A stretch of 37,074 nucleotides of DNA from the NCBI GenBank assembly GCA_020348305.1, contig CP070746.1, positions 5,163,084-5,200,157 of the forward strand. Direction: 5' to 3'. A model generated the notes under the pieces. It saw nothing but the letters and a program-made list of their open reading frames with translations. It was not told the DNA's origin and did not search any database. Every line of letters begins with the position of its first letter. The first letter of the stretch is position 1. This document shows positions 28,258-36,603 of this stretch, in pieces. Source of the DNA: Desulfobacterales bacterium (GTDB lineage: Bacteria; Desulfobacterota; Desulfobacteria; Desulfobacterales; JAHEIW01). The position numbers and the translations under genes were made by a program.

Positions 28258-29103
28258 CTATCCAAATAGTCGGTAAATTACCGCTGTCAGGATAGCCCAG
28301 GCAAGTACGAGCAAAGTTAAAACCGCACAGGCACCGGCCAATCCCTTATGAAGAAGATTTTCCTTTTTTCTCTCCTGGTACTCCAACAGTAAACCTAAAA
28401 TAATTCCCGCCAGGATACCGCCACCATGACCCCAGTTGTTTATGCCCGGCACCAGCAGGCCGAAAATGAAAAGAAACACCACCCAACCGCTGATCTGCTT
28501 ATATAAAGTTCGCCCATAAACTCCGCCGCGACTTTTCCCGTAATAAAGTAAAGCCCCCACCAAACCGCATACTCCTGCGGAAGCCCCGATGGTTAAAGGC
28601 ACACCGGCAATGTAAGAAACCCAGAAACCGATGATGCTTCCCAGCGTGTAAAAAAGGACCATTCGATATAGCCCATATTCTCGAGAAACCAGTAATGCAA
28701 GCTGCCGGAATGCTGCCATATTAAAAAATATATGCAGTATTCCCCCATGGAGATAACCGGCTGAGATTAGTGTCCACCAGCGATGAAATCGGTCAATGGG
28801 AATAGTTCCCGTGGCTCCCAACAGCAGGAGACTGGTATCCGATGGTGACAGAAAGGTAAGTGGATGCATGGACAGACTCGAGGCCGTTGGATTAAGCAAA
28901 AGTGATAAGATGTATAAACCGATATTGATAGCGATGATGGCTTTAATGAGTTGGTAAGGATTATTGAATCCACGGGTCCAAATATTGTTTTTCCAAAAAG
29001 AAGCGGGTCTGGCTGTGCCGCAATAAGGACAGTGGGGCTCAGATATGCTGATAAGTTTTCTACAGTTGGGACAGAGGATTGATTGTCGTTGATGTTGTGC
29101 CAT
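28258..29103 (-). CDS. rhomboid family intramembrane serine protease with N-terminal zinc ribbon
   Basis: The 281-residue protein has an N-terminal zinc ribbon (Cys11, Cys14, Cys25, Cys28) and then six to seven transmembrane helices with the rhomboid dyad: Ser175 in GASAGVCG and His226 in WGHGGGILAG. The HGGILHIFFNMA segment (119-130) carries the conserved His/Asn that stabilise the oxyanion. It is convergent with thiD and ends in TAG. Confidence 0.88.
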   Translation of the reverse strand: MAQHQRQSILCPNCRKLISISEPHCPYCGTARPASFWKNNIWTRGFNNPYQLIKAIIAINIGLYILSLLLNPTASSLSMHPLTFLSPSDTSLLLLGATGTIPIDRFHRWWTLISAGYLHGGILHIFFNMAAFRQLALLVSREYGLYRMVLFYTLGSIIGFWVSYIAGVPLTIGASAGVCGLVGALLYYGKSRGGVYGRTLYKQISGWVVFLFIFGLLVPGINNWGHGGGILAGIILGLLLEYQERKKENLLHKGLAGACAVLTLLVLAWAILTAVIYRLFG

Positions 29104-29185
29104 AAAAAAAATTCCTGTGTCACCTGTTTTTAAATAAAGTCTGAAAAAATAGGGGCATAAGCTTACTGAATATCCGAAATCATAT

Positions 29186-29317
29186 TTATTCCGACACCCA
29201 CGAGAGAGAGTCCGGGATCAGCGGCCCTCCGACTCTTTCTGATAAATTCTTCAATGTTTGCCTTTTCCAAGCAGTAAGCTGCTTTTCTAAAGTATCACAG
29301 TAAGATTTTAAGTCCAT
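29186..29317 (-). CDS. small hypothetical protein, possibly decayed
   Basis: A 43-residue frame starts at ATG 29317 behind a good GGGAGG site. It begins MDLKSYCDTLEKQLTAWK, which resembles the start of a small coiled-coil family I recall from related bacteria, but the later part (LKNLSERVGGPLIPDS) does not. A shift at the AAAAGG run near 29260 would continue as KANIEEFIRK, so the gene may be frameshifted or truncated. Confidence 0.35.
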   Translation of the reverse strand: MDLKSYCDTLEKQLTAWKRQTLKNLSERVGGPLIPDSLSWVSE

Positions 29318-29435
29318 TTGTGCCTCCCTTGCCAAGATCATTTAAAATCTCAATAATAAACAGAAGCCGGTTTCCGGTAACTGCACCAATCGATCAAAAA
29401 TTCATAGAGGACATCAATACGTGCCTAATAAGATT

Positions 29436-29459
29436 CAGGGTGGCCCCTGGGCCACCCTG
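29436..29459. terminator. GC-rich hairpin
   Basis: A perfect 10-bp stem CAGGGTGGCC / GGCCACCCTG with a 4-base loop lies in the spacer between the small reverse gene and the forward redox operon. Neither strand has a clear T-run directly after it, so it is a weak intrinsic terminator or another RNA structure. Confidence 0.5.
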
Positions 29460-29771
29460 TAAAGAGATTATTAAGGAATTTATTTAAAGCAGTATTGCAG
29501 CTGTATAATCTACAATAATACCTTTAGCGTGTTGGTCAAGTCATCGCGTAAGCTTCAAATAGAAAAGCTTTGACACGTTTCTGATTTTGGTTTATAAAAG
29601 TTTTTTTATAATTCAGGCCGCCGAGACGTGTCCAGAGCCCTGGCAAGTGCCTCCAAATCTCTGCAACCTCAGAAGGCTTGCTTTAGCTTTTCGCCTTCGC
29701 CACTATCCATTGATACATTTCGTATCTCATCAATAAGGTTGCATAAATTATCTAAAAGAACCGAGGTTGAT
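29460..29771. other. intergenic region before the redox operon
   Basis: The forward frame is open here from GTG 29628, but the first 48 residues do not look like a protein N-terminus. On the reverse strand 29665-29775 translates to LLDNLCNLIDEIRNVSMDSGEGEKLKQAF, reported here in segments LLDNLCNLIDEIRNV and EKLKQAF, which looks protein-like but is closed by a stop. It may be the remnant of a lost reverse gene. Confidence 0.3.
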
Positions 29772-30776
29772 GTGCATCGGACAAATAAAAAGCGCAATTA
29801 TTTAGAAACTTATCTGACTCTATTGATATTATCTGCCCTGATGTTAACCGGTACAGGCATTTTTCTGATGCAATTTAGGTATAACCCTGCCGTCCTAAAC
29901 ATAGAAACCATCGGTTTACCAGCCGAAAGAATCCCGGGAACTCAAAAACCATCTACGGGGCTCCCCCTTTTCCCAATGCCCAAGGGCTTGGTTCCTTTAT
30001 CACCTCCTGAGTTGTTTGATTCTCAAAATCTTTCAGACAAAATTGATGGCAAGGCAGAACTGTATCTCACTGCAGGATTTGTCAGCCTTCAGACCCGGCG
30101 GTTTAAAAGCAATGCCGCGTCGAATTTATGGTTGGAGGTTTTTATTTATGACATGGGAACCGGCCAAAATGCTTTTTCGGTTTTCAGCGCCCAACGACGG
30201 GAGGGGGCCGAACCGTTGAACCTAACCCAATATTCCTATCGCACAGAAAACGCCCTGTTTTTGGTCCATGGCCATTATTATTTGGAAATTATTGCATCGG
30301 AAGCATCTGAGGACGCTTTACAGCCCATGGAATTGTACAGCAAGGCATTCATCGACACGCTCGAAGTAGAAACAAAATCTGTCACCGAGGAGAACCTGTT
30401 TCCCAAACCTGACCTTGTGGATAACAGTATATCACTGATTTCCTCTGATGCCTTTGGATTCAATCGACTTGATCAGGTATTTACGGCTGTCTATAAACTA
30501 GGGGATACTGAAGTTATGGCCTTTCTCTCACACCGTAAGACAGATAGGGAAGCTGCAGAATTGGCCCAAGCTTATCAAGAGTTTCTTATCGCTTTCGGTG
30601 GCCGTCATATTGAAATTGATTTATCGATTGACGGAGCCAAAATGGTTGATATTTTAGATACTTATGAAGTTATTTTTTCTCAAGGTCCTTACCTTGCCGG
30701 TGTTCGTGAGGCACAAGACAGAAACCATGCGAAAGAGCTGGCGATTCGGTTGTATAATAAACTTAAACAAAATTAA
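29772..30776 (+). CDS. DUF6599 family membrane-anchored protein
   Basis: From GTG 29772 (GAGG five bases upstream) it has 334 residues: one N-terminal transmembrane helix, then a soluble domain with AELYLTAGFVSLQTRRF and VFIYDMGTGQNAFSVFSAQR, the DUF6599 pattern. The function of the family is unknown. A start at 29628 is possible and would add 48 residues of poor quality. It is first of a four-gene unit with DUF362, a polyferredoxin and an aldo/keto reductase, so a periplasmic redox-linked role is likely. Confidence 0.72.
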   Translation: MHRTNKKRNYLETYLTLLILSALMLTGTGIFLMQFRYNPAVLNIETIGLPAERIPGTQKPSTGLPLFPMPKGLVPLSPPELFDSQNLSDKIDGKAELYLTAGFVSLQTRRFKSNAASNLWLEVFIYDMGTGQNAFSVFSAQRREGAEPLNLTQYSYRTENALFLVHGHYYLEIIASEASEDALQPMELYSKAFIDTLEVETKSVTEENLFPKPDLVDNSISLISSDAFGFNRLDQVFTAVYKLGDTEVMAFLSHRKTDREAAELAQAYQEFLIAFGGRHIEIDLSIDGAKMVDILDTYEVIFSQGPYLAGVREAQDRNHAKELAIRLYNKLKQN

Positions 30777-30842
30777 TTTTAAGTTGATATTTCGGAAATA
30801 GTAGACTCAGCCGGAACCGATAAAAATTTTTTAGTAAAAAAG

Positions 30843-31829
30843 ATGCGAAAAATGAGTGATGAACTTACCAGACGCCAATTTCTGATTCGATCCGCAAAAG
30901 CCGGTGCTTCGGTTGTCGCCGCATGTGCAATCGGATACTGGTTTTATGATTCCAATGCACCTGAATCATCGCCGGATCAAAAATCAAGTATTCTGTTGCC
31001 GGATTTCTCAATACCCGAACTTGGAAAAAAAATGAGTATTGTTCGAGGGCAAAACAGATCCGAAACGCTCAGAGCAGCATTGAAAGCACTTGGCGGCATT
31101 GAAATTTTTATTAAAAATGGAGACCGCGTGTTGCTTAAAGTCAATGCCGCTTTTGCCTCGCCCCCGATGCTTTCGGCAACCACCCATCCTCATGTAGTTT
31201 CAGAGTTAACAGATCTTTGTTACAAGATCGGTGCAGCATCTGTTTGGGTAACTGATAATCCTATTAATGATCCCGTCAGTTGTTTTGGGCTAAGCGGTAT
31301 TGCCGAGGCAGCTGATTCTGCCGGCGCCAGGGTGATACTGCCAAATGATAATCTTTTCAAACCGGCAACTCTTCCGGATGCGAATCTGATCAAAAACTGG
31401 CCCGTGCTCTACGAACCGTTCAAAGACATTAATAAAGTTATCGGCATAGCTCAGATAAAAGATCATCATCGCAGCGGCGCATCCATGGTAATGAAGAACT
31501 GGTACGGGTTGCTCGGCGGGCGTCGAAACATATTTCATCAGGACATTCACAACATCATCAAAGAACTGGCAATGATGGTAAAGCCGACCTTAGTGGTTCT
31601 GGACGGTACGACCAGCATGATGACCAATGGTCCCACCGGAGGATCCCTTTCAGATCTTAAGCAAACAAACACCATGATTGTCGGCACTGACCAAGTCGCA
31701 ACGGATGCATTCGGTGCCGGTTTACTTGGCAAAAACATCAGCGATCTTCCTTACATTGCGAAGGTTGAAGCAAAAGGGATAGGCACAGCAGATTATCAAT
31801 CGCTGAATCCAATAGAGCTATCAATATGA
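30843..31829 (+). CDS. Tat-exported DUF362 domain protein
   Basis: The 328-residue protein starts with a twin-arginine signal (TRRQFLIRS at about 9-17, then a hydrophobic stretch to about 34). The rest is a DUF362 domain with VLLKVNAAFA, KDHHRSGASMVMKNWYGLLG and VVLDGTTSMMTNGPTGG. No Cys cluster is visible in it. An ATG at 30852 is an alternative start. It is expected in the periplasm and pairs with the polyferredoxin that follows. Confidence 0.82.
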   Translation: MRKMSDELTRRQFLIRSAKAGASVVAACAIGYWFYDSNAPESSPDQKSSILLPDFSIPELGKKMSIVRGQNRSETLRAALKALGGIEIFIKNGDRVLLKVNAAFASPPMLSATTHPHVVSELTDLCYKIGAASVWVTDNPINDPVSCFGLSGIAEAADSAGARVILPNDNLFKPATLPDANLIKNWPVLYEPFKDINKVIGIAQIKDHHRSGASMVMKNWYGLLGGRRNIFHQDIHNIIKELAMMVKPTLVVLDGTTSMMTNGPTGGSLSDLKQTNTMIVGTDQVATDAFGAGLLGKNISDLPYIAKVEAKGIGTADYQSLNPIELSI

Positions 31830-31864
31830 GAAGGTACATGGCACGCGGCGCACGGTATGAACTG

Positions 31865-31928
31865 ATCGCGGCTGGAAGCTGCTCCCACCAGATAAAAGAG
31901 AATTGTGGGAGCGGCTTCCAGCCGCGAA
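31865..31928. repeat. REP-like palindrome, copy C
   Basis: Arms at 31865-31888 and 31905-31928 match at 22 of 24 positions in inverted orientation with a 16-base loop. It is nearly identical in arm sequence to copy B and sits between the DUF362 and polyferredoxin genes. Confidence 0.8.
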
Positions 31929-31958
31929 TAAAATATAATAATTAGGCGAATTTCATTC

Positions 31959-33902
31959 ATGAACATCATAACCACCCGCAGAATCTGTCAGGTCTTCTTC
32001 CTTATCATTTTCTTATGGTTTTGTGTGGTCACTACTCTCGGCAAAGAGTGGTGGCAACTTCGCGGTTGGCCGGTGAATTGGATAATCCAGATGGACCCGC
32101 TGGTCGGACTGGGCACACTGCTGAGCACCCACGTCCTTTACGCAGGTCTATTATGGGGACTGGCCACCGTCGTATTGACCATTTTGTTGGGAAGATTTTT
32201 CTGCGGCTGGGTTTGCCCCTTCGGTTCGATTCATCAATTTGTGGGATATTTGGGCAAGCGAAACAAACGTGTTTCTCAAAAGGTTCGCGTTAATCGTTAT
32301 CATTCAGGGCAATCTATAAAATACTGGATTCTGATTTTTCTATTGACTGCTGCGATCATCGAAATCGCAACTGATGTTGCACTCTTGCCAAGAAATCGGC
32401 TCTGGCTTTTCATAACTATCGCTTTAGCGCTTCTGATTGTGATTGCTATCCAAGGCGCACGCCAAACCCTTAACAGCTATAAACGAACAATCCTTCTTTA
32501 TTCTACTTTAATATTCATCTGGTTGTTGTTAAGTTTTTTGTTAAATGGTGACCAAAGACCATCGGCTTCACTTCAAATCGGATTGCTGGATCCGATTCCC
32601 CTGCTCTATCGTTCGATAAATTTTATTTTATTGCCGCTTCTCGATCGAACAGCACTGAAGCTTCAAACAGTCCCCCGTTTTTATGAAGGAACCTGGCTGA
32701 TCGGAGCAATTTTTATTTCAGCGGTACTTCTGAATCTTATGATACCGCGCTTCTACTGCCGATTTGTCTGTCCGCTGGGTGCGCTTTTCGGTGTGTTGAA
32801 CCGCTTTGCCCTATGGCGAATCGGCAAATCCAAAGAAGAGTGCATTGATTGTCAGCTTTGCCAAAAAAACTGTGAAGGCGCCTGCCAGCCGACCTCCCGG
32901 ATTCGAATCAGAGAGTGTGTGCTGTGCTTAAATTGTTTGGATGATTGTCATCATGGTTTGATGACATTCCAAACCGCGCCTTCAGCCGCCGGCGAAATCA
33001 TATCTCCCGATTTAACCCGCAGGGAATTCATGGTTACGGCGATATCCGGGGCGGCAGCTATTTCAACGCTGCGCATCGGTGGGCGTATTGGACCCAATTG
33101 GAATCCACGACTGGTGCGTCCGCCGGGCTCCCTAGCTGAAAATGAATTTCTTACCCGCTGCATCAAATGCGGCCAGTGTATGCGCATCTGCCCCACGAAT
33201 GTAATTCACCCCGCCACCCTCGAAGGCGGTTTGGAAGGCTTATGGACACCCATTCTGAATTTTCGTATCGGCACCAGCGGGTGCCAGCATAATTGCATTG
33301 CTTGTGGGAATTTATGCCCCACAGCGGCTATTCGACCCATCTCTTTGGATGAACGTCTGGGCCGAAATCAATATTCCAGTCAGGGTCCCATTATAATCGG
33401 AACAGCCTTTATCGACAGAGGGCGCTGTCTGCCATGGGCTATGGATACTCCGTGTATCGTTTGTCAGGAAAATTGCCCGGTCAGTCCCAAAGCCATCATA
33501 ACACGAGAATTTTTCAGCACCATCAAAACACCCACACCGCTCGTTATAAAAAAAGCAAGTGAATTATCGATAAAATTCCAATCTGATGTTCTGGTACCGG
33601 ATCAATTCGCCACCGGTGATTATTATTGCGTGGTTCAGGAATCTTCCGAAATTAGACGTCGCCGCATAATCGGCAACACAACCAATGGCTTTCAAGTATC
33701 TGATGCGCTTCCCTTCGAGTCGCCTCCGCTGCCTGGAAGCCGAGTTGAGATTCTCATCCGGCTCCAAAAACCCTATGTTGATCCAAAGCGCTGTATCGGC
33801 TGTGGCGTCTGCGAACATGAATGCCCGGTGAAAGGCAAAAGAGCAATTCGGGTGACGGCAGAAAACGAGTCCAGGAGTCGCGAGCATAGGTTAATCGTGT
33901 GA
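31959..33902 (+). CDS. polyferredoxin membrane protein, NapH/NapG-like fusion
   Basis: The 647-residue protein has an N-terminal NapH/NosR-like membrane part with about six helices and two CxxxCP loops (FFCGWVCPFGS at 80-90, FYCRFVCPLGA at 265-275), then ferredoxin clusters at Cys295-309 and Cys320-330. At 353-358 lies TRREFM followed by a hydrophobic run, an internal twin-arginine-like signal, and after it NapG-like clusters at Cys401-411, Cys442-453, Cys490-506 and Cys612-622. It thus looks like NapH and NapG joined in one chain, passing quinol electrons to periplasmic partners. The ribosome site is weak. Confidence 0.83.
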   Translation: MNIITTRRICQVFFLIIFLWFCVVTTLGKEWWQLRGWPVNWIIQMDPLVGLGTLLSTHVLYAGLLWGLATVVLTILLGRFFCGWVCPFGSIHQFVGYLGKRNKRVSQKVRVNRYHSGQSIKYWILIFLLTAAIIEIATDVALLPRNRLWLFITIALALLIVIAIQGARQTLNSYKRTILLYSTLIFIWLLLSFLLNGDQRPSASLQIGLLDPIPLLYRSINFILLPLLDRTALKLQTVPRFYEGTWLIGAIFISAVLLNLMIPRFYCRFVCPLGALFGVLNRFALWRIGKSKEECIDCQLCQKNCEGACQPTSRIRIRECVLCLNCLDDCHHGLMTFQTAPSAAGEIISPDLTRREFMVTAISGAAAISTLRIGGRIGPNWNPRLVRPPGSLAENEFLTRCIKCGQCMRICPTNVIHPATLEGGLEGLWTPILNFRIGTSGCQHNCIACGNLCPTAAIRPISLDERLGRNQYSSQGPIIIGTAFIDRGRCLPWAMDTPCIVCQENCPVSPKAIITREFFSTIKTPTPLVIKKASELSIKFQSDVLVPDQFATGDYYCVVQESSEIRRRRIIGNTTNGFQVSDALPFESPPLPGSRVEILIRLQKPYVDPKRCIGCGVCEHECPVKGKRAIRVTAENESRSREHRLIV

Positions 33903-34244
33903 GTTCACTTTTTCAGCAACTAAAGTTTCGAGTTACCAGGTGTAAGTAGGTTTCAGAAGAAGCTGGTAAAAAAATTGAGGAATTAAGGGCTAACGAATTC
34001 GGAATTGGAAATGCGGAACGCGGAACGCCTAACACAAAATACTAAATACAAAACACGAAACACAGAAAGCGAAACGCATAACCCTGAAACTTCAAACCTC
34101 TTATGAAACTTCATGAAATTCGATGCCGTTTTCATGAAGTTTCCTCTTCGATCAAACTGGCCGTTATGGCGGCCAGCGGCGGCGCTGAACACTGAAACCT
34201 GTAAAACGACACCTGACACCAAAAATTTAAAGAAGCTACTAACT
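33903..34244. other. intergenic region with low-complexity repeats
   Basis: No gene is visible. It contains GGAACGCGGAACGC-type and CACAAAATACTAAATACAAA-type low-complexity runs (about 33970-34080) like those at 17190-17220, and a TGAAACTTCATGAAATTC / TTTCATGAAGTTTC inverted motif at about 34103-34142. The forward frame is open from 34113, but family similarity begins at 34245. Confidence 0.4.
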
Positions 34245-35450
34245 ATGCAAAACAAGAAATACAAATTGTCACGAAGAGCCTTTTTAAAGACTGCCGGCCT
34301 GGCCGGTGTGGGAGCGATCATTACCCCATTCAATCAATCTGTCCAGGCCTCAGAAGAAGCTCAGGCTATGCCCACCCGACCTTTTGGAAAAAGCGGGATA
34401 AACGTGCCCATTCTTTCATTTGGCGGCAGTTTGAATACATCCATGAGTCCGCTTCTGCTGAGACAAGCCGCCAAATGGGGAGTAACCTATTGGGATACGG
34501 CGCATTCCTATATGGGCGGAAACAGTGAGAAAGGCATTGGCAAATACTTCGCCAAATTTCCTGAAGACCGCAAAAAGATCTTCCTCGTCACCAAGTCCCA
34601 CGCCTGGACTCTGGGAGAACTAACAAAAGATCTTAACAATTCCCTTGAGAGAATGAAAACTGACTATATCGACCTTTTCTTCGTCCATAGTGTGAGTGAT
34701 ATCAGCGACATAGATGATGATACCCGGCTATGGGCTGAAAAGTCAAAGTCAGGGGGAAAAATACGTCTCTTTGGTTTTAGCACCCACAGCAACATGGCGG
34801 CCTGTTTGTTGGGTGCGTCCAGGCTCGGCTGGATCGATGGCATTATGATGACCTACAATTACCGTTTGATGCATACCGATCGTATGAAGCGTGCGGTGGA
34901 TGCCTGCGCAAATGCGGGAATTGGATTAACCGCCATGAAAACACAGGGCGGCGGTCAGGTGAAGACAAACACTGAAGCCGAGTTCGAGATAGCCGGCCGG
35001 TTTATCAAAAAAGGTTATACCGAAGCCCAGGCCAAGCTCAAAGCGGTATGGGAAAATCCAAATATATCAAGCATCTGCTCGGAAATGCCGAATATGACAA
35101 TTCTGATGTCCAATGTGGCTGCTGCCATAAATAAAACAGAGCTTTCTTCCCGGGATATGAATCTGCTGCACCAATATGCCCAAGAAACTTATTCGGATTA
35201 TTGCACCGGTTGCACTGAAATCTGCGAATCAACGATTAAAGGCCAGGTGCCTATCGGTGATGTCATGCGATATCTGATGTACTGCCGTAGTTATGGCGAC
35301 TGTTACCGCGCCAAGCTATTATTTAAAGATATCCCGAAAAACGCACGCGCAAAGATGGCCAGCCTGGACTATTCTTTGGCAGAGAAGAGATGCCCGCAAA
35401 ATATGGCCATCGGCAACCTGATGCGGGAGGCGCTTCGGGAATTGTCATAA
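34245..35450 (+). CDS. Tat-exported aldo/keto reductase with C-terminal Cys cluster
   Basis: From ATG 34245 it has 401 residues. A twin-arginine signal (LSRRAFLK at 8-15, hydrophobic to about 35) precedes an AKR barrel with the complete catalytic tetrad Asp84, Tyr89, Lys117 and His148. The C-terminus has CTGCTEIC (320-327) and a later Cys383 followed by Pro, the layout of the [4Fe-4S] site in the AKR-ferredoxin subfamily. Such enzymes may use the cluster instead of NADPH, which would suit the periplasm. It closes the operon with the polyferredoxin, a plausible electron donor. The longer frame from 34113 would bury the Tat signal and is unlikely. Confidence 0.83.
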   Translation: MQNKKYKLSRRAFLKTAGLAGVGAIITPFNQSVQASEEAQAMPTRPFGKSGINVPILSFGGSLNTSMSPLLLRQAAKWGVTYWDTAHSYMGGNSEKGIGKYFAKFPEDRKKIFLVTKSHAWTLGELTKDLNNSLERMKTDYIDLFFVHSVSDISDIDDDTRLWAEKSKSGGKIRLFGFSTHSNMAACLLGASRLGWIDGIMMTYNYRLMHTDRMKRAVDACANAGIGLTAMKTQGGGQVKTNTEAEFEIAGRFIKKGYTEAQAKLKAVWENPNISSICSEMPNMTILMSNVAAAINKTELSSRDMNLLHQYAQETYSDYCTGCTEICESTIKGQVPIGDVMRYLMYCRSYGDCYRAKLLFKDIPKNARAKMASLDYSLAEKRCPQNMAIGNLMREALRELS

Positions 35451-35588
35451 ACTCGAAAGGATTCCATCTATAATTTGGAACTTACAACCAAATCGGACAA
35501 CTGCGAGCTTTAAAATTTTGGGTGCATTTAGATCGCAAAAAAGTCCAATTTGGCCAGTTTTGGTGAAAAATAAGAACAGGTATTAAAA

Positions 35589-35619
35589 AAGGCTTTCAGC
35601 CTAATTACCTGAAAGCCTT
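35589..35619 (-). terminator. intrinsic terminator of the former tRNA-Leu gene
   Basis: An 11-bp perfect stem, AAGGCTTTCAG / CTGAAAGCCTT, with a 9-base loop is followed on the reverse strand by TTTTTTAATA. It lies directly downstream of the tRNA-Leu 3' end on the same strand. The other side also has a T-run, so it can act on the forward operon as well. Confidence 0.85.
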
Positions 35620-35627
35620 AATTTTTT

Positions 35628-35686
35628 TGGTGCCGGAGGGGGGAATCGAACCCCCATGACCGCAAGGGTCGGAGGATTTTGAGTCC
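35628..35686 (-). tRNA. 3' fragment of tRNA-Leu(CAA), probable attachment site
   Basis: Read on the reverse strand, this 59-base segment is the anticodon loop CTCAAAA (anticodon CAA), the long class II variable arm, a T-arm GGGGGTTCGATTCCCCC, the acceptor strand CTCCGGC, A73 and an encoded CCA. The D-arm and the 5' acceptor strand (expected GCCGGAG) are absent; upstream the sequence turns at once into AT-rich DNA. It cannot be a working tRNA. This is the displaced half expected when an element integrates in the tRNA 3' part. Confidence 0.85.
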
Positions 35687-35702
35687 AAAAATAATCAATT
35701 TT

Positions 35703-35746
35703 AAAAACCAATGATCTCAGCTTATTAACTGATTTCATTGGTTTTT
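35703..35746. terminator. hairpin with T-run, inside the element edge
   Basis: A 12-bp stem AAAAACCAATGA / TCATTGGTTTTT with a 20-base loop that can pair further (TCAG/CTGA) is followed on the forward strand by a T-run. It lies 17 bases from the tRNA fragment and may end transcription arriving from either side. Confidence 0.65.
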
Positions 35747-35803
35747 TTGTTGTCTGATAGGTTGGGAAATGTTAGGGTTTGTTAGAAAAAAATAGAAACA
35801 GTG

Positions 35804-35824
35804 GGCACAATTTAGGCACAATTT
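35804..35824. repeat. tandem GGCACAATTT repeats near the att site
   Basis: GGCACAATTT occurs at 35804-35813 and 35815-35824, an 11-base period. Short direct repeats like this beside an attachment site are typical of arm-type sites bound by a tyrosine recombinase. No integrase gene is seen in the window. Confidence 0.45.
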
Positions 35825-35922
35825 TAATAATATATCAGTAAAGAAATTCTAAAAGCACATTTTAAATTTATTGCCCCCCCTTACGAAAAGGTAATTCGCG
35901 GCTGCCCTAGTTTTTAAAACCA

Positions 35923-36603
35923 TTGGGTTCCGGTAAAGGTGTAAAATTGTATAATCAAGAAAAATGGTCTCAAATCAGTAAATTGAAGAAGCTTATTGAA
36001 GATGCTGCTTTTAAGATTTCTCTTGATAGAAAAAAGCCATCTGAAAGATTTGCTCAAATACACGTTTTTAGTCCAACCAAAGACAGAAGCCGATTGAGCT
36101 ATAAATGGATTGATATTTGGAATTCACCTATACCTATTGAAGATGAAGATGCCGACAATCTATCAAAAAGTCTTGACTCATTCATTTACGAATTTGCTAA
36201 AGAAATTTGGATTCATAAAAAAATGATCAATTATCCACATATTGATAGACAGTTGATAGAGGAATTAATAAAAAAGGAACTTGAAACGGTAGAGAAATGG
36301 TTGATATCAAGAAGATATAGATCTGAAACAAGAAGAAAGGTGTTACGACATTTAAGAGCTGATCTAAATAATCGGAAAAAAGGGGCACTCAAATCAGATA
36401 CGCTTCAGTCAGAAGTAAGCCTAAAAGGTCATGCTTTAGTTCATAGGGAAGATGATGTTATTAAAAAAATAAAATTATTGTATATTCGGGGTTATTTCAA
36501 TCGAAATATTGAAAACCAAACGTCAGGCCACATTATAGGGTATCGGAAGGTAATTATTTCATCATATAGTGACATACGAAATGCAAATACAATTCATTTT
36601 TGA
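35923..36603 (+). CDS. hypothetical protein on the putative island
   Basis: I do not recognise this 226-residue protein (218 if the TTG at 35947, behind AAAGGTG, is used instead of TTG 35923). It is charged, Lys/Arg/Glu-rich and mostly helical, with no signal peptide, no membrane segment and no Cys motif. It is much more AT-rich than the genes left of 35450, and it runs tail to tail with the TetR gene, overlapping by ten bases. Nucleic-acid binding is possible from its basic stretches but is a guess. Confidence 0.55.
   Translation: MGSGKGVKLYNQEKWSQISKLKKLIEDAAFKISLDRKKPSERFAQIHVFSPTKDRSRLSYKWIDIWNSPIPIEDEDADNLSKSLDSFIYEFAKEIWIHKKMINYPHIDRQLIEELIKKELETVEKWLISRRYRSETRRKVLRHLRADLNNRKKGALKSDTLQSEVSLKGHALVHREDDVIKKIKLLYIRGYFNRNIENQTSGHIIGYRKVIISSYSDIRNANTIHF

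Noticed and set aside
35628..35686. Functional tRNA-Leu gene
   Set aside because: The 5' acceptor strand and D-arm are missing; the sequence upstream of the anticodon loop does not pair with the acceptor strand.
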